Notes: generated from the letters alone by a model not told the origin. A stretch of DNA of 56,608 bases from an uncultured Oscillospiraceae bacterium (GCA_934636045.1 CAKTZP010000001.1:1-56608), one strand, 5' to 3'; shown: positions 1-11,489, counted from the first letter of the stretch. Program-made: numbers and translations.

Positions 1-1302
1 ATGCACGATGGGGATCGGCTCGCCCCAGTAGCGCTGACGGGAGAAGACCCAGTCGCGCAGCTTGTAGTTTTCCTTCTTCTGACCAATGCCCTTTTCGGTC
101 AGATACGCGACGATGGCCTTTTTCGCCTCGTCGACGCTCATGCCGTCGAGGAAGCCGGAGTTGACCATCACGCCGGTGGCGCAGTCGGTAAAGGCCGCTT
201 CTTCCACGTTGCCGCCCTTGACGACCTCGATGATCTCGCAGCCGAACTTCTTGGCAAACGCCCAGTCGCGGTCGTCATGCGCCGGAACGGCCATGATCGC
301 GCCGGTGCCATAGGTGGAAAGGACGTAGTCGGAGATGAAGATCGGAATTTCCTTGCCGTTGACGGGGTTGATGCCCTTGACGCCTTGGAGCATCACGCCG
401 GTCTTGTCCTTGACCAGCTCCGTGCGCTCAAAGTCGGACTTTGCCGCCGCCTCAGCCTGATAGGCCTTGATCTCGTCGACATTTTCCAGCTTGTCCATCC
501 ACTTGGCCACGAGCGCATGCTCCGGCGAGAGCACCATGTAGGTCGCGCCGAAGAGAGTGTCCGGACGGGTGGTGTAGATCAGGATATCGTCGCCGAGGGT
601 CGAGGTGAAGCGCACCTCGGCGCCGGTGGAATGGCCGATCCAGTTACGCTGCTGCGCCTTGACGCGGTCGATGAAGTCCACGCCGTCCAGATCGTCCAGC
701 AGCCGCTGGGCGTATTTCGTGATACGCAGCATCCACTGGCTCTGCTCGCGGCGAATGACGGGGCTGCCGCAGCGCTCGCAGACGTTGTCGACGACCTCCT
801 CATTGGCCAACACGCACTTGCAGGAGGTGCACCAGTTGACGGGCATCTGCGCCTTGTAGGCAAGGCCGTGCTTGTACATTTGCAGGAAGATCCACTGCGT
901 CCACTTATAATACTTCGGGTCGGTGGTGTTGATCTCGCGATCCCAGTCAAAGCTGTAGCCCAGCGCCTTGAGCTGAGAGCGGAAGGTCGCAATGTTATTT
1001 TTCGTTACAATGGCCGGATGGATGTGATTTTTGATGGCATAGTTCTCCGTGGGCAGGCCGAAAGCGTCGTAGCCCATCGGGAACAGGACGTTCTGTCCCT
1101 GCATGCGGTGCTTGCGGGCGATGACGTCCATGGCGGTGTAGGGACGGGCATGGCCGACGTGCAGACCGACGCCGGAGGGGTACGGGAACTCGATGAGTGC
1201 ATAGAATTTTTCCTTGTCCGCGCCGGTTTCCGCCTTATAAAGCTGCTTTTCTTCCCAAATCCGGTGCCATTTTGCCTCAATGGCAGTAAAATCGTACTTC
1301 AT
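1..1302 (-). CDS. leuS: Leucine--tRNA ligase, N-terminal part (runs off left edge)
   Basis: Charges tRNA-Leu with leucine in the cytoplasm. The 434 visible codons start [18 protein letters not shown] and hold the class I HIGH signature as HVGHARPY around residue 50, a Cys pair motif (CTSCKC then CERCG) of the zinc/insertion region, and the CP1 editing-domain entry; the visible part ends in [11 protein letters not shown]. The KMSKS loop and the tRNA-binding C-terminus lie beyond position 1. Roughly half of a usual LeuS of about 800 residues is present. The start codon directly abuts the rsfS stop, and its AGGAGAA ribosome binding site lies inside the end of rsfS, so the two are translationally coupled. 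It is the distal visible gene of the smc operon. Confidence 0.97.
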   Translation of the reverse strand, partial: MKYDFTAIEAKWHRIWEEKQLYKAETGADKEKFYALIEFPYPSGVGLHVGHARPYTAMDVIARKHRMQGQNVLFPMGYDAFGLPTENYAIKNHIHPAIVTKNNIATFRSQLKALGYSFDWDREINTTDPKYYKWTQWIFLQMYKHGLAYKAQMPVNWCTSCKCVLANEEVVDNVCERCGSPVIRREQSQWMLRITKYAQRLLDDLDGVDFIDRVKAQQRNWIGHSTGAEVRFTSTLGDDILIYTTRPDTLFGATYMVLSPEHALVAKWMDKLENVDEIKAYQAEAAAKSDFERTELVKDKTGVMLQGVKGINPVNGKEIPIFISDYVLSTYGTGAIMAVPAHDDRDWAFAKKFGCEIIEVVKGGNVEEAAFTDCATGVMVNSGFLDGMSVDEAKKAIVAYLTEKGIGQKKENYKLRDWVFSRQRYWGEPIPIVH

Positions 1303-1662
1303 TTAATTCTCCTCGAAATTCAACGGAATCTGTTTGGCGTCGTTCCAAAGGCGCTCCAAATTGTAAAACTCTCTCGTTTCATTGGTAAACACATGGACAA
1401 CAAGGCAGCCGAAGTCCAGCAGCACCCATGTGCCGCCGCGGTGTCCCTCCCGGTGCAGCAGGGGTTCGCCCAGCTCATCGGTCACAACCGCCTCCACGCT
1501 GTCGCAGAGGGTCTTGACGTGCGTGCTGGAGGTGCCGGTGCAGATCAGAAAATAATCGGCAATGCTGGTCACATCCGCAACCTCCAGCAGCTTGATGGAC
1601 AGACCCTTGCGGTCGTCAAGAACCTGCGCCGCCCGCAGGGCGAGCTCTTTCGGTGTATACAC
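1303..1662 (-). CDS. rsfS: Ribosomal silencing factor RsfS
   Basis: Binds ribosomal protein L14 and blocks joining of ribosomal subunits under starvation. The 119-residue protein shows the family signatures DVTSIADYFLICTGTSSTHV and WVLLDFGCLVVHVF. I chose the GTG start at 1662 because AGGAAAGGAG lies eight bases upstream and the protein then has the usual family length; an open frame extends farther upstream, but it only reads through the LCP gene in another frame. It lies between the LCP gene and leuS, its typical clostridial position. Confidence 0.93.
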   Translation of the reverse strand: MYTPKELALRAAQVLDDRKGLSIKLLEVADVTSIADYFLICTGTSSTHVKTLCDSVEAVVTDELGEPLLHREGHRGGTWVLLDFGCLVVHVFTNETREFYNLERLWNDAKQIPLNFEEN

Positions 1663-1681
1663 GCAAATTTCTCCTTTCCTA

Positions 1682-2944
1682 TTACGGCTCCGTCGTCGGA
1701 GTGTCAGCAGTGGTATCGGCCGTGGTGTCGGCCTGCGTCGGCTCAGACGCGGTCTCGGACTCGGTGGTCTCCTCCGTCGCCTCGGTCTTGCGCGTAAAGC
1801 CGAAATCGGCAAAATCGCCCTCGGTGCTGCTGCCGGTCTTCTGGCGGAAGTTAAGGTCAAAGACGGTCAGCGGCTCTTCCAGCGGATTAAAGTTCGCGTT
1901 GATGAGCTCCAGCGCCTCATTGGGTTCAACCTGATAGAACGCATAGTCGCCGATGGCGATCTCCGTGCCGGGCAGGGCGCGGCTGAACGAGGCGGCAAAG
2001 CTCGTGTCCTTCAGCAGATACCCGAAATACATCAGATCCTGCGCCGTCAGGTCGGTATCCGCCGCAGCGGCAAGCGCTTCAGCGGCCTCCTGCACATGGG
2101 CCTGATCGGCCAGCAGCTTGTCCAGAATGGTCTGCAGCAGCGTGCGCTGCACGCGCGCGGGCTCGGTGCCCACGGTGGTATAGTCCTCGGAAAACTCCAG
2201 CAGCTGCATCGCGTCGGCCGCGGTGAGCTGTCTCGTGCCGGCAGGCAGGCCGGAATAGGCAGGCTCCTCCGGTACCTCAAAGGAGATTGGGCCGGTGGTT
2301 GTCAGCGCAGCCTGCAGGACCTGCTCATTGATGACGAAATAGTAATCCGGCTGGAAGCCGAACATGGCGCGGATCTGCTCCTTGAGCGCCTGCACGCCGC
2401 GCGTGCCGGACTCGGCGTAGACGCGGTCGAGCTTCGGCATTTGAAAATTGCCCGAAACGAAGGTATCCCGCGGAATGCTGAGCATACCAACTTCGGCGTT
2501 CTGCAAATTCACACTCAGAAGCAGCAGGGTATCCGTGCTCTGATTTTCCGGGTTCACAGCAAGCACCAAAATATTCAGCAGCTGCGAGCCGTTCACCCCC
2601 GGGGGCGCCTTCAGCTCCACCGGCGCGTCAACCTGCGGGGGCGGGTCGGAATCGACCACGTATTTGATGGTCTTTGGGCTCGTGCTTCCGCCGAGCTGAA
2701 TGGGCTCTCCGCTTTTCTTGACGAGCGTGAGGCACACCGCCACGGTCGCCGCGAACAGCACAAGCGAGGCCAACAGCCAGATCACGCCGCGCGCCGTTGG
2801 GCTGAGGCGGCCGGTCGGTTCGTTTGCTTCGCGCTCCGGCTGCGGCGCTTGCGGCGCGTCATACGCGCGCGGCGCCGTTTCGGCTTCTGCGCGTCGAGGC
2901 GCAGCGGAGGACGGGCGGCGTTTCCGGTTACCAAAAATTTTCAT
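1682..2944 (-). CDS. LytR-CpsA-Psr (LCP) family cell-wall glycopolymer transferase
   Basis: LCP enzymes transfer undecaprenyl-phosphate-linked glycopolymers to peptidoglycan outside the membrane. This 420-residue protein has a basic, Pro/Ala-rich cytoplasmic N-terminus, one membrane segment around residues 53-75, and then the LCP core: STDTLLLLSVNLQ, MLSIPRDTFV and KLDRVYAESG match the three conserved blocks that contain the pyrophosphate-binding Arg/Asp residues. The C-terminal 40 residues are low-complexity Thr/Glu/Ala. It sits between the nadD-yqeK fusion and rsfS, a usual place for a LytR-like gene in clostridia. A GGAAAGG ribosome binding site precedes the ATG. The family is clear; which polymer it attaches cannot be told. 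Confidence 0.88.
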   Translation of the reverse strand: MKIFGNRKRRPSSAAPRRAEAETAPRAYDAPQAPQPEREANEPTGRLSPTARGVIWLLASLVLFAATVAVCLTLVKKSGEPIQLGGSTSPKTIKYVVDSDPPPQVDAPVELKAPPGVNGSQLLNILVLAVNPENQSTDTLLLLSVNLQNAEVGMLSIPRDTFVSGNFQMPKLDRVYAESGTRGVQALKEQIRAMFGFQPDYYFVINEQVLQAALTTTGPISFEVPEEPAYSGLPAGTRQLTAADAMQLLEFSEDYTTVGTEPARVQRTLLQTILDKLLADQAHVQEAAEALAAAADTDLTAQDLMYFGYLLKDTSFAASFSRALPGTEIAIGDYAFYQVEPNEALELINANFNPLEEPLTVFDLNFRQKTGSSTEGDFADFGFTRKTEATEETTESETASEPTQADTTADTTADTPTTEP

Positions 2945-2987
2945 ATTTCAAATCCTTTCCGGGGCGCCGGAGGCTGCTGGGCAGCGC

Positions 2988-4172
2988 TCAGACGCATTCT
3001 TTCTGGAAATACCGATAGGCTGCAAGGGAGTCCGGGTCGATGGCGCTGCCCTTTTCGTGCAGCTGCTGCATCGTCATTTCAAGCCCGAGCAGCATCGCGG
3101 CGTCCAAATTTTTCCATGTCAGGCTGCGCAGCTCTCCGATGCCGTCAAAGTCGCGGCTCGGCTCCACATAATCGGCAAGATAGATGATCTTTTCCAGCAG
3201 CGACATTCCCGCGCGGCCGGTCGTGTGCCACTCGATGGCGCTGCAGACGGCCTCGTTCTCGCCGAACAGCCGCCGGGCAACGGCGGCGCCGGTTTTGGCA
3301 TGCAGAAGCTTGGGATTCTCGTGCTCAAAATGATTTAATATCATACCATATTCTTCGCACAATTTCAACTGCTCCTCGCCGGTCAGCGCCTTGGTCACGT
3401 CGTGGAGCATGCCCGCGCGGGCGGCGTCGGTCACGTCCGCGCCGTAATGCTCCGCCAGTGCCGCCGCCGTCTCGCTGCACCCGATGACGTGGCGGACGCG
3501 CTGCGTCTTGAGCAGCGCCAGACCGACGGTGCGCAGCTCGTCAAATGGCAGGTTTTTCAGCGGCCGTCCGGTGTAATACAGGGCGTTTTGCCGGATGTAG
3601 TCCAGCACTGCAGGCTCCAGATAGCTCTCCGCGCAGCCGAAGGCCAGCATCGCGCGGACGGAGGTGGACGAATACGGCAGGCAGCGGTTTTCCACCAGCT
3701 GCACCCGCCCGCCGAAGCGTTCGGTCAGCGCTGCGGCACAGGCGCTCAGCTCGTCGAGCCGATCCTTTCCCCGGTGGGCGACGGCCAGCGTGGCCAGCTG
3801 CAAGATTTTCTCCGGCTGATACCAGCGCGAAAAGGTCAGCAGCATGTCCGTGCCCATGAGCAGCACCAGCTCGTCGTCGGGGTACTGCTCGCGCAGAGCG
3901 GTGAGGGTGTCGACGGTGTAGCTCTTCCCTTCCCGCTGCAGCTCGTTGTCCGAAACGCAGGCGTAGGGCAAATGCTGCACGGCAAGGCGCGTCATTTCCA
4001 GCCGCGTTTCGGGCGCGGGCGTATTCGCGCTGAGCGCCTTGTGCGGCGGCACGGCGGCAGGCACCAGCAGCACCGTGTCGAGCCCGAGCTTTTCCCGGAA
4101 CTCCTGTACCGCCAGAACATGCCCCAAATGCGGCGGGTTAAAGCTCCCGCCGAAGATCCCGATCCTTGCCAT
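2988..4172 (-). CDS. nadD: NadD-YqeK fusion: nicotinate-nucleotide adenylyltransferase plus HD-domain Ap4A hydrolase
   Basis: A single 394-residue frame joins two enzymes that are usually adjacent genes. Residues 1 to about 200 are NadD: GGSFNPPHLGH carries the nucleotidyltransferase HxGH motif and SSTSVR is the downstream signature; it makes deamido-NAD from nicotinate mononucleotide. Residues from about 203 are a YqeK-type HD phosphohydrolase: RHVIGCSETAAALAEHYG, GMLHDVTK (the HD pair), then HAKTGA, EWHTTGR and YLADYVEPSRDF; this family hydrolyses diadenosine tetraphosphate symmetrically. No stop or restart is seen at the joint. It lies 20 bases downstream of yhbY in the housekeeping operon. 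Confidence 0.93.
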   Translation of the reverse strand: MARIGIFGGSFNPPHLGHVLAVQEFREKLGLDTVLLVPAAVPPHKALSANTPAPETRLEMTRLAVQHLPYACVSDNELQREGKSYTVDTLTALREQYPDDELVLLMGTDMLLTFSRWYQPEKILQLATLAVAHRGKDRLDELSACAAALTERFGGRVQLVENRCLPYSSTSVRAMLAFGCAESYLEPAVLDYIRQNALYYTGRPLKNLPFDELRTVGLALLKTQRVRHVIGCSETAAALAEHYGADVTDAARAGMLHDVTKALTGEEQLKLCEEYGMILNHFEHENPKLLHAKTGAAVARRLFGENEAVCSAIEWHTTGRAGMSLLEKIIYLADYVEPSRDFDGIGELRSLTWKNLDAAMLLGLEMTMQQLHEKGSAIDPDSLAAYRYFQKECV

Positions 4173-4192
4173 GCTTGCCTGTCACCTCGAAT

Positions 4193-4636
4193 TCAGTCTT
4201 TGTTTTTCCGCTTCTCGATGGCAGCCTGAATCGCCGCCTGACGGAAGTATTCGTTGCGGCGCTCACGCTCCTCATGGGCGCGCTTTCTGCGCTCCTGTGC
4301 GCCGCGGCGGACGGGATTGGCCGCCTTTTTCTGCGTGCGGCGCGCCTGTGCGGCCGCCTCCTGCGCCAGCTTTTCGGATTTTTTATAGATTACGAATTTT
4401 GAGCCGACGCATTGCACGCCGTCGGCGCCCGTGCCCTCGCAGATGGCATCGCAGGCCTCGCGCGCAGTCAGGAGCGCGCTTTCCAGCACGCGTCCCTTGA
4501 CCAGCTCACGCGCCTCAAGCTGCGTCTTGGCCTCGTCAAGAACGCTTTGCGTCACGCCGCCCTTGCCGACCATGAGGGTCGTGTCAAGCGTGTTGGCCTC
4601 GGAACGTAGGTCGGCGCGTTGTTTACTTGTCAGCAT
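4193..4636 (-). CDS. yhbY: YhbY/CRS1-type RNA-binding protein with basic C-terminal extension
   Basis: Small ribosome-associated RNA-binding protein involved in large-subunit assembly. The core (residues 1-97) begins [15 protein letters not shown] and has the KGGVTQSVLDE segment typical of the CRM fold. The protein is 147 residues; the last 50 residues are a Lys/Arg/Glu/Ala-rich tail absent from ordinary YhbY of about 97 residues. The ATG at 4636 is preceded by GAGAGGAG; the reading frame extends farther upstream but only antisense-like coding from rdgB's other frame is found there. The start overlaps the end of rdgB by 14 bases. Confidence 0.87.
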   Translation of the reverse strand: MLTSKQRADLRSEANTLDTTLMVGKGGVTQSVLDEAKTQLEARELVKGRVLESALLTAREACDAICEGTGADGVQCVGSKFVIYKKSEKLAQEAAAQARRTQKKAANPVRRGAQERRKRAHEERERRNEYFRQAAIQAAIEKRKNKD

Positions 4637-5225
4637 AGTTCCACTCCTCTCGGATGCGCGCGGCGAGCAGCTGAAGCGCCCGGGCGCGATGGGAAATCTT
4701 GTTTTTTTCCTCTGCGGGCAGCTCGGCAAAGGTGCAGCCGCGCTCCGGGCAGAAGAAGATGGGGTCATAGCCAAAGCCGTTTTCGCCGTGCGGCTCGGTC
4801 AGGAGCACACCGGGGCACTCCCCGCGCGCCACAAGCTTGCGCCCGTCCGGGGTCAGGACGGTAATGACGCTGACGAACCTTGCCGCGCGGTTTTCCTTGC
4901 CCTCCATCTGCCGCAGCAGATAGCGCAGCCGGTCGCGGTCGGTTTTGCAGGCCGCGCCGCCGAAGCGTGCGGAGTAGACTCCCGGCGCGCCGTCCAGCGC
5001 CTCGACCATCAGGCCGGAATCGTCGGCCACGGCGGCCATGCCGCTTGCGTCAAGCACGGCCTTGGCTTTGATATAGGAATTCTCCTCAAACGTCGTCCCG
5101 TTTTCCTCCGGCTCGACGTGGACACCTGCCTCGCGCTGCGAGACGACCTCCATGCCCAGCTGAGACAGGATGGCGTTGAGCTCTTCAATTTTATGAGCAT
5201 TATTGCTCGCAACGACCAGCTTCAT
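4623..5225 (-). CDS. rdgB: XTP/dITP diphosphatase (RdgB/HAM1 family)
   Basis: Cleans the nucleotide pool by hydrolysing non-canonical purine nucleoside triphosphates such as XTP and dITP. The 200-residue protein begins [16 protein letters not shown], the family's substrate-binding start, followed by [20 protein letters not shown] (catalytic Asp pair), GFGYDPIFF and the C-terminal SHRARAL. Its ATG overlaps the rph stop as ATGA and its end overlaps yhbY, so the three are translationally coupled. The length is normal. Confidence 0.96.
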   Translation of the reverse strand: MKLVVASNNAHKIEELNAILSQLGMEVVSQREAGVHVEPEENGTTFEENSYIKAKAVLDASGMAAVADDSGLMVEALDGAPGVYSARFGGAACKTDRDRLRYLLRQMEGKENRAARFVSVITVLTPDGRKLVARGECPGVLLTEPHGENGFGYDPIFFCPERGCTFAELPAEEKNKISHRARALQLLAARIREEWNYADK

Positions 5226-5938
5226 TCCAGTCCTCCCAAGCAGCGGCGCTGCATCTGCGTGAGCACGGCGTTGCCCTTGCGGCACAGCGTAATGAGCTTC
5301 TTCTGCTCCTCCATGGTAAAGGGGCGACCCTCGCCCGTGGCCTGCAGCTCCACAATATCACCCTCGGCGGTCATGATGCAGTTCAGATCGACCAGCGCGC
5401 GCGAATCCTCCTCGTAGCACAGATCGAGCAGCGTCTCGTTGCGGACAATGCCCGCGGAAATGCCGGAAACATAGGTGCGCACGGGCATTTTTTCGATCAG
5501 TCCCTGCTCCATGAGCTTGCGGCAGGCCAGCGTCATGGCGATAAAGCCGCCGGTCACGGAGGCCGTGCGCGTGCCGCCGTCGGCCTGCAAAACGTCGCAG
5601 TCGACGGTGATGGTGCGCGGCCCGAGCAGCTGCATGTCCACGGCGCAGCGGAGGCTGCGGCCGATCAGGCGCTGAATTTCCGCGCTGCGCCCGGCCAGCT
5701 TGAGCTTGGAGATGTCGCGCTTGCTGCGCTCGCGGTTGGCGCGGGGCAGCATGGAATACTCCGCCGTAATCCAGCCTCCGCTGGTCACATGCGGCGGCAC
5801 GCGTTCTTCGACCGAGGCGTTGCAGAGCACCATTGTGTCGCCCACCTCGATCAGGCAGCTGCCCTCGGCAAATTTGGAAAAGCCGAGCGTCGCCTTCACC
5901 TTCCGCATCTCATCTGCGGCTCTGCCATCGTTTCTCAT
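5222..5938 (-). CDS. rph: Ribonuclease PH
   Basis: Phosphorolytic 3'-to-5' exoribonuclease that trims tRNA 3' ends. The 238-residue protein has the N-terminal [12 protein letters not shown] block, [11 protein letters not shown] with the arginines that bind phosphate and [24 protein letters not shown], and the C-terminal [15 protein letters not shown] block. Length fits the family (about 240-250). It lies 16 bases downstream of ftsY and overlaps rdgB by ATGA. Confidence 0.97.
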   Translation of the reverse strand: MRNDGRAADEMRKVKATLGFSKFAEGSCLIEVGDTMVLCNASVEERVPPHVTSGGWITAEYSMLPRANRERSKRDISKLKLAGRSAEIQRLIGRSLRCAVDMQLLGPRTITVDCDVLQADGGTRTASVTGGFIAMTLACRKLMEQGLIEKMPVRTYVSGISAGIVRNETLLDLCYEEDSRALVDLNCIMTAEGDIVELQATGEGRPFTMEEQKKLITLCRKGNAVLTQMQRRCLGGLE

Positions 5939-5954
5939 GTGTAGGCCTCCAATT

Positions 5955-6860
<906 letters not shown>

Positions 6861-6864
6861 GGGA

Positions 6865-9800
6865 TCACTCCTCTGTTTTAATGCCCAATTGCTGCTCCAT
6901 CTGGTTCAGATCCAGATGAAGGATCTTGGAAATGCCCTGCTCCTGCATCGTCACGCCGTAGAGCACGTCGGCGGCCTCCATTGTGCCGCGGCGGTGCGTG
7001 ATGACGATGAACTGCGTCCTGCCGCTAAAGCCGCGCAGATAGCCCGCAAAGCGCTCCACGTTCCGGTCGTCCAGCGCCGCGTCGATCTCGTCGAGCATGC
7101 AGAACGGCGTCGGCCGTACCTTTAAAATTGCGAAATACAAGGCAATCGCGACAAACGCCTTCTCGCCGCCGGACAGGAGCGTGATGGTTTTCAGCTGCTT
7201 TCCCGGCGGCTGAACCTTGATCTCAATACCGCAGCTCAGCGGCTGGGTCTCGTCCTCCAATTCGAGCGAGGCCTTGCCGCCGCCGAACATTTCCGTGAAG
7301 GTCTCGCCAAAATATTGGTTGATCTTTGCAAATTCCGTTGTAAAAATCTCGGTCATCTGCGCGGTGATGTCGCTGATAATGCCCTCGAGGTCGCGTTTGG
7401 AGGTCATCACGTCGTCGCGCTGCTCCACCAGCGAGGTGTAGCGCTCGTTGACGCGGGCAAATTCGTCGATCGCGCCGAGGTTCGGCGTGCCGAGCGCAGA
7501 AATTTTGCGCTTGAGCTCCCCGCTGCGCTTCTGCGCGGCGGCAACGCTCTCAATTTCCGCAGCAGCCGCCGGGGCGGTTGTGCGGGTCAGCTCGTAGCTC
7601 TCCCACAGGCGGTCGAGAATCTGCTTTTCCTCCAGCTCGGCGGCATTCTTCCGTGCCTCCAGGCGGGCGCTTTCCCGCTCCATGTTGAGGATCTCGCGGC
7701 TCTTGCTCTGCGCGTCCTTTTCGGTCGCGGTCTTGCGCGCCTCGACCTGCATGCGCTCCTCGAGTGCCTTTTTCAGGTCGTCGCGGCGGGTCTGCACCTG
7801 CGCGTTCTGGGCGGCCAGCTCCGCCTCGCGCTGGGTGATCTCGCCCAGCAGACGGTCATTTTCCTGCCCATAGGAGGCCAGCAGCGCCAGCCTCTGCTCC
7901 CGGTCGCCGCGCATGGCCTGCTCCAGCCCGCGCAGACGCCCGATGGAGTCCACAGCGGTCGTTCGCTCGGCCTCCAGGGCGGCGATCTGCATGCGGATGG
8001 CGGTCATACGCTCGCTCAGCCGGGTCGACTGCTCGGCGGCAACGCTCTGCCCGTCGGAGACCATGGTCAGCTCCTGCTCCGCAGCGGAAATCTGCCGCTC
8101 CAATTCGGCGATCTGCTCAGTCAGCGTATCGCGGCGGGAAGCATCCTCGCGGCAGCGCTGCTCAATCGATTCCAGCTCGCGCTGCGAGCCGTTGATGGCG
8201 TCGGTGATTGCGTCGGCCAGCACGGAAAACTGCTTCCACTCGCCCTCGCGCCGCAGCGTCTCATCCTGCGCGGCGCGCAGGCGTGTTTCCTCGACGCTCA
8301 GCTCATAGGTGACCTCTGCCGTCAGGCGTTCGGCCTCGGCAAGCTCGGCGCGCAGCTTTTCCAGATTTTCCTGTGTCTGCCGCTGCTGCACCGTCAGGCG
8401 CTCAAGCTCGTTGGCGCGGGAAAGAATGCCCGCGCTGCGGGAGACCGAGCCGCCGGTCATCGCGCCGCCCGCGTTGAGCACCTGCCCGTCCAGCGTGACC
8501 AGGCGGAAGCGGTGGCCGTAGCGGTTGGCAATGGCAATGGCCGCGTCCAAGTCCTGCGCAATGACGGTCTTGCCCAGCAGATTGGCGATAATGCCGCGGT
8601 AGCCTTCGTCGCAGGACACCAGCTCGCTGGCCACACCGACAAAGCCGCGGCAGGCTTCCACGCCGCGCTCCTCCAGCCGCTTGCCGCGGATGACGTTCAG
8701 CGGCAAGAAGGTCGCGCGGCCGGAATCGGTGCGCTTTAAATATTGAATGGCCGCCTTGGCCGCCTGCTCGTCGCGCACGACGATCTGCTGCATGGCGCTG
8801 CCAAGCGCGATCTCGATGGCGACGGTATATTCGTCCTTGGTGCGGATCAGGGTCGAGACCGGCCCGTGGATGCCGCGCAGGGAGCGTTCCCTCTCCTGCA
8901 TCACCACGCGGACGGCCTTGGAAAAGCCCTCGTATTCGCGCTGCATCTCTTCAAACAGCTTGCGGCGCGAGGACAGGGTCTGTAGGGCGACCTCAGCCTC
9001 GGTGACGCGCTTTTTCAGCCCGTCGCGGCGCTCGGCGCGCGTAGCCTCGCGCAGGCGGTAGCCCGCGATCGTGTTCTGCGCGGCGGTAACCTCCTCGCGC
9101 GCCTCCTCGAGCGCCTTGGCGCTGGAATCGCGCTTGGAAACGGCTTCCTCCTGCCGCTGCGCGGCGCCGGTACAGTCCGCCAGCACCTGCGCGCGGCGCT
9201 CGGTCTCCCGTTCGATGGAGTCCGTCGCCGCCGTCAGGTCGGAGCGTTTGCCGGAAAGCTCCGTACGCAGGCGCTCGGCCTCGCCGCGCACCTCCAGATA
9301 GCGGCGCGTCATGCCCTCGGCGGAGTCGGTAAGGCGCTTGCCCTCGGCCTCGGCCTCGCTGCGCTGCTGGGTGAGCGTCTGCGTCTCCTGCGCGATCTCG
9401 GCGATGCGTGCCTCGAGCGCGGTAATCTGTTCGCCGATGCCGCCGCTGCGGTTTTCCTGATCGGCCAGCTCATTTTTGACCCGGGAAATATTGGCGCAGC
9501 AGTTTTCGCTGTTCGTGCGCAGCACAGCCAGCTGCCCCGCAATGGACTGCGACAGTGCGTCGGCCTGATTGATCTCCTCACGGAGCTGGTCGGTCTGCAT
9601 GTCGCGGTTGTGAAGATCGAAGGTCAGCGTCTCGGACGTGACGTACAGCTGATCGAGTGCATCGTGCTCCTGCTGCAAAATGAACGCCGCCGAGCGGTAG
9701 TCCTCCTCGGCCTTGCGCGCCGTGGCGCTGAGCTTGTCCAGCGAGCGCAGCCAGAGCGCAATCTCCAAGCCCTTGTATTCGTCGCGGTATTCCAGATATT

Positions 9801-10440
9801 TTTTTGCCTTTTCCGCCTGCTCGCGCAGAGGCTCGACCTGCAGCTCCAGCTCGGAAATGCGGTCGCCGATGCGCAAAAGGTTATCCTCGGTGTTGGCCAG
9901 ACGGCGCTCGGTTTCCTCCTTGCGGTGCCGGTATTTGGAAATACCCGCCGCCTCCTCGAAGATCTCGCGCCGGTCCGTGCTTTTCAGCGACAGAATTTCG
10001 TCAATGCGGCCCTGACTGATGTTGGAATAGCCCTCGCGGCCGAGGCCGGTGTCCATGAACAGCTCATGGATGTCCTTGAGGCGGACGGAGTGTTTATTAA
10101 TATAGTATTCACTCTCGCCGGAGCGGTAATACCGGCGGGTGATCATAAGCTCATCGGCATCGTAGCGAATGGCGCGATCGGAATTGTCCAGCACCAGCGT
10201 CGCCTCCGCAAAGCCGAGCTGCGCGCGCTTGACCGTGCCGCCAAAGATAACGTCCTCCATCTTCTGGCCGCGCAAGGAGCGGGAATTCTGCTCACCTACG
10301 ACCCAGCGGATGGCATCGGAAATGTTCGATTTACCGCTGCCGTTCGGCCCGACGATCGCGGTAATATCGTGGCCAAAGGAGACGACCGTCTTATCCGCAA
10401 AGGATTTAAAGCCTTGGATCTCCAGCTGTTTCAGATACAT
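6865..10440 (-). CDS. smc: Chromosome partition protein SMC
   Basis: Core ATPase of bacterial condensin, acting with ScpA/ScpB in chromosome organisation. The 1191-residue protein has the canonical plan: N-terminal head with Walker A in [20 protein letters not shown], a long coiled coil, a hinge near residues 510-680 (for example [20 protein letters not shown] and the glycine-rich [13 protein letters not shown]), a second coiled coil, and a C-terminal head with [14 protein letters not shown] (signature) and [13 protein letters not shown] (Walker B). It is the first gene of the minus-strand housekeeping operon, with a promoter at 10467-10496. An rnc gene, often upstream, is not present here. 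Confidence 0.98.
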   Translation of the reverse strand: MYLKQLEIQGFKSFADKTVVSFGHDITAIVGPNGSGKSNISDAIRWVVGEQNSRSLRGQKMEDVIFGGTVKRAQLGFAEATLVLDNSDRAIRYDADELMITRRYYRSGESEYYINKHSVRLKDIHELFMDTGLGREGYSNISQGRIDEILSLKSTDRREIFEEAAGISKYRHRKEETERRLANTEDNLLRIGDRISELELQVEPLREQAEKAKKYLEYRDEYKGLEIALWLRSLDKLSATARKAEEDYRSAAFILQQEHDALDQLYVTSETLTFDLHNRDMQTDQLREEINQADALSQSIAGQLAVLRTNSENCCANISRVKNELADQENRSGGIGEQITALEARIAEIAQETQTLTQQRSEAEAEGKRLTDSAEGMTRRYLEVRGEAERLRTELSGKRSDLTAATDSIERETERRAQVLADCTGAAQRQEEAVSKRDSSAKALEEAREEVTAAQNTIAGYRLREATRAERRDGLKKRVTEAEVALQTLSSRRKLFEEMQREYEGFSKAVRVVMQERERSLRGIHGPVSTLIRTKDEYTVAIEIALGSAMQQIVVRDEQAAKAAIQYLKRTDSGRATFLPLNVIRGKRLEERGVEACRGFVGVASELVSCDEGYRGIIANLLGKTVIAQDLDAAIAIANRYGHRFRLVTLDGQVLNAGGAMTGGSVSRSAGILSRANELERLTVQQRQTQENLEKLRAELAEAERLTAEVTYELSVEETRLRAAQDETLRREGEWKQFSVLADAITDAINGSQRELESIEQRCREDASRRDTLTEQIAELERQISAAEQELTMVSDGQSVAAEQSTRLSERMTAIRMQIAALEAERTTAVDSIGRLRGLEQAMRGDREQRLALLASYGQENDRLLGEITQREAELAAQNAQVQTRRDDLKKALEERMQVEARKTATEKDAQSKSREILNMERESARLEARKNAAELEEKQILDRLWESYELTRTTAPAAAAEIESVAAAQKRSGELKRKISALGTPNLGAIDEFARVNERYTSLVEQRDDVMTSKRDLEGIISDITAQMTEIFTTEFAKINQYFGETFTEMFGGGKASLELEDETQPLSCGIEIKVQPPGKQLKTITLLSGGEKAFVAIALYFAILKVRPTPFCMLDEIDAALDDRNVERFAGYLRGFSGRTQFIVITHRRGTMEAADVLYGVTMQEQGISKILHLDLNQMEQQLGIKTEE

Positions 10441-10466
10441 CTGTACAATACTCCCATTGTATTTTC

Positions 10467-10496
10467 AATATAGGAGTTTACCACATATTGTGTCAA
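10467..10496 (-). promoter_or_regulatory. Sigma70-type promoter of the smc operon
   Basis: On the minus strand a TTGACA -35 box (10491-10496) and a TATATT -10 box (10467-10472) are 18 bases apart, about 25 bases upstream of the smc start codon. Confidence 0.65.
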
Positions 10497-10594
10497 AAAG
10501 CAAGGGGCTTCCGCCTTTTGTGCCGGGCAAAGGGAAAAAACAGTGTCGATTTTTCGCCTCCGCGCATAGATTGATACCGAAGGGAGGCGGTAGC

Positions 10595-11323
10595 ATGGCA
10601 CGCTATGTGGATAAATTCGGCGGAAGCTCCGTTGCCGATGCCGAGCGGCTGTATGCGGCGGCGCGGAAGCTGGCTGCGGCACACCGGGCGGGAAACGAGG
10701 TCGTCGGCGTTCTTTCCGCACAGGCCGGGGCGACGGACGCGCTGCTGGCACGGGCCCGCGAGATCGACCCCGACTGCGGCGGGCGGGAGCTGGACGCGCT
10801 TCTGTCCACCGGAGAGCTTTGCAGCGTCAGCCTGTGCGCTATGGCGCTGCGGCGGCTGGGCGTTCCGGCAGTCAGTCTCTCCGGACGGCAAGCGGGGCTG
10901 CTGACCGAGTCACGGCACGGCGACGCGCGCGTTCTGCGGCTGAGCTCCGACCGGATAGCGCAAGAGCTGCGCGCAGGAAGGATCGTTCTGGTCGCAGGCT
11001 TTCAGGGCGTTGACGAAAACGGTGATGTGACCACGCTCGGCAGAGGCGGCTCAGACACGACGGCTGTGGCCTTGGCTGCATTTTTGCACGCCGACCGCTG
11101 CAGAATCTATACCGACGTGGACGGAGTGTACAACCGCGACCCGCGGAAATTTCCGGACGCGGTCAAGTATGAAACGCTTTCGTACAACGCCATGCTGACC
11201 CTCGCCCGCGGCGGCGCCAAGGTGCTGCACGACCGCTGCGTGGAGCTGGCGAAGCAGCACGGCGTCGTCATTGAGGTGCGTTCCAGCTTTCAGGATGTGC
11301 CGGGAACGCTGGTGTATGGATAA
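10595..11323 (+). CDS. Aspartate kinase, catalytic domain only (no ACT domains)
   Basis: Aspartokinase phosphorylates aspartate, the entry to lysine, diaminopimelate, threonine and methionine. The 242-residue protein starts [19 protein letters not shown] (KFGGSS substrate/ATP loop), has [34 protein letters not shown] and [11 protein letters not shown], and stops shortly after the GTLV segment, where regulatory ACT domains normally begin. Usual aspartokinases are 400 residues or more. The ATG is chosen because GGGAGGCGG precedes it by four bases; an open frame reaching back to 10169 is antisense to smc. No ACT-like coding was seen in the downstream sequence in other frames, so this looks like a genuine short form. 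A terminator follows at 11373. Confidence 0.85.
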   Translation: MARYVDKFGGSSVADAERLYAAARKLAAAHRAGNEVVGVLSAQAGATDALLARAREIDPDCGGRELDALLSTGELCSVSLCAMALRRLGVPAVSLSGRQAGLLTESRHGDARVLRLSSDRIAQELRAGRIVLVAGFQGVDENGDVTTLGRGGSDTTAVALAAFLHADRCRIYTDVDGVYNRDPRKFPDAVKYETLSYNAMLTLARGGAKVLHDRCVELAKQHGVVIEVRSSFQDVPGTLVYG

Positions 11324-11372
11324 GGCAAGCGTACAGGAATATGGCAGGGACACCGCAAAACACAAGCTGCAG

Positions 11373-11394
11373 GGCCGCGTTTCGCGGCCTTTTT
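11373..11394 (+). terminator. Intrinsic terminator after the aspartokinase gene
   Basis: GGCCGCG (11373-11379), loop TTT, CGCGGCC (11383-11389), then five T residues. It separates the aspartokinase gene from the rpmG operon. Confidence 0.85.
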
Positions 11395-11489
11395 GCTGCG
11401 CAGCTGCTTTGAGCCTGCCGCGCTGTCAGGCGATTTTGCAGAAAAGCAAAAAATGTCCGAAAAATCCGGAAAAAACCGCAAAATTAGGA

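Noticed and set aside
1..1797. Long plus-strand open frame opposite leuS, rsfS and the LCP gene
   Set aside because: It lies antisense to three recognisable genes, has no ribosome binding site and encodes no known motif; long shadows are expected at this G+C.
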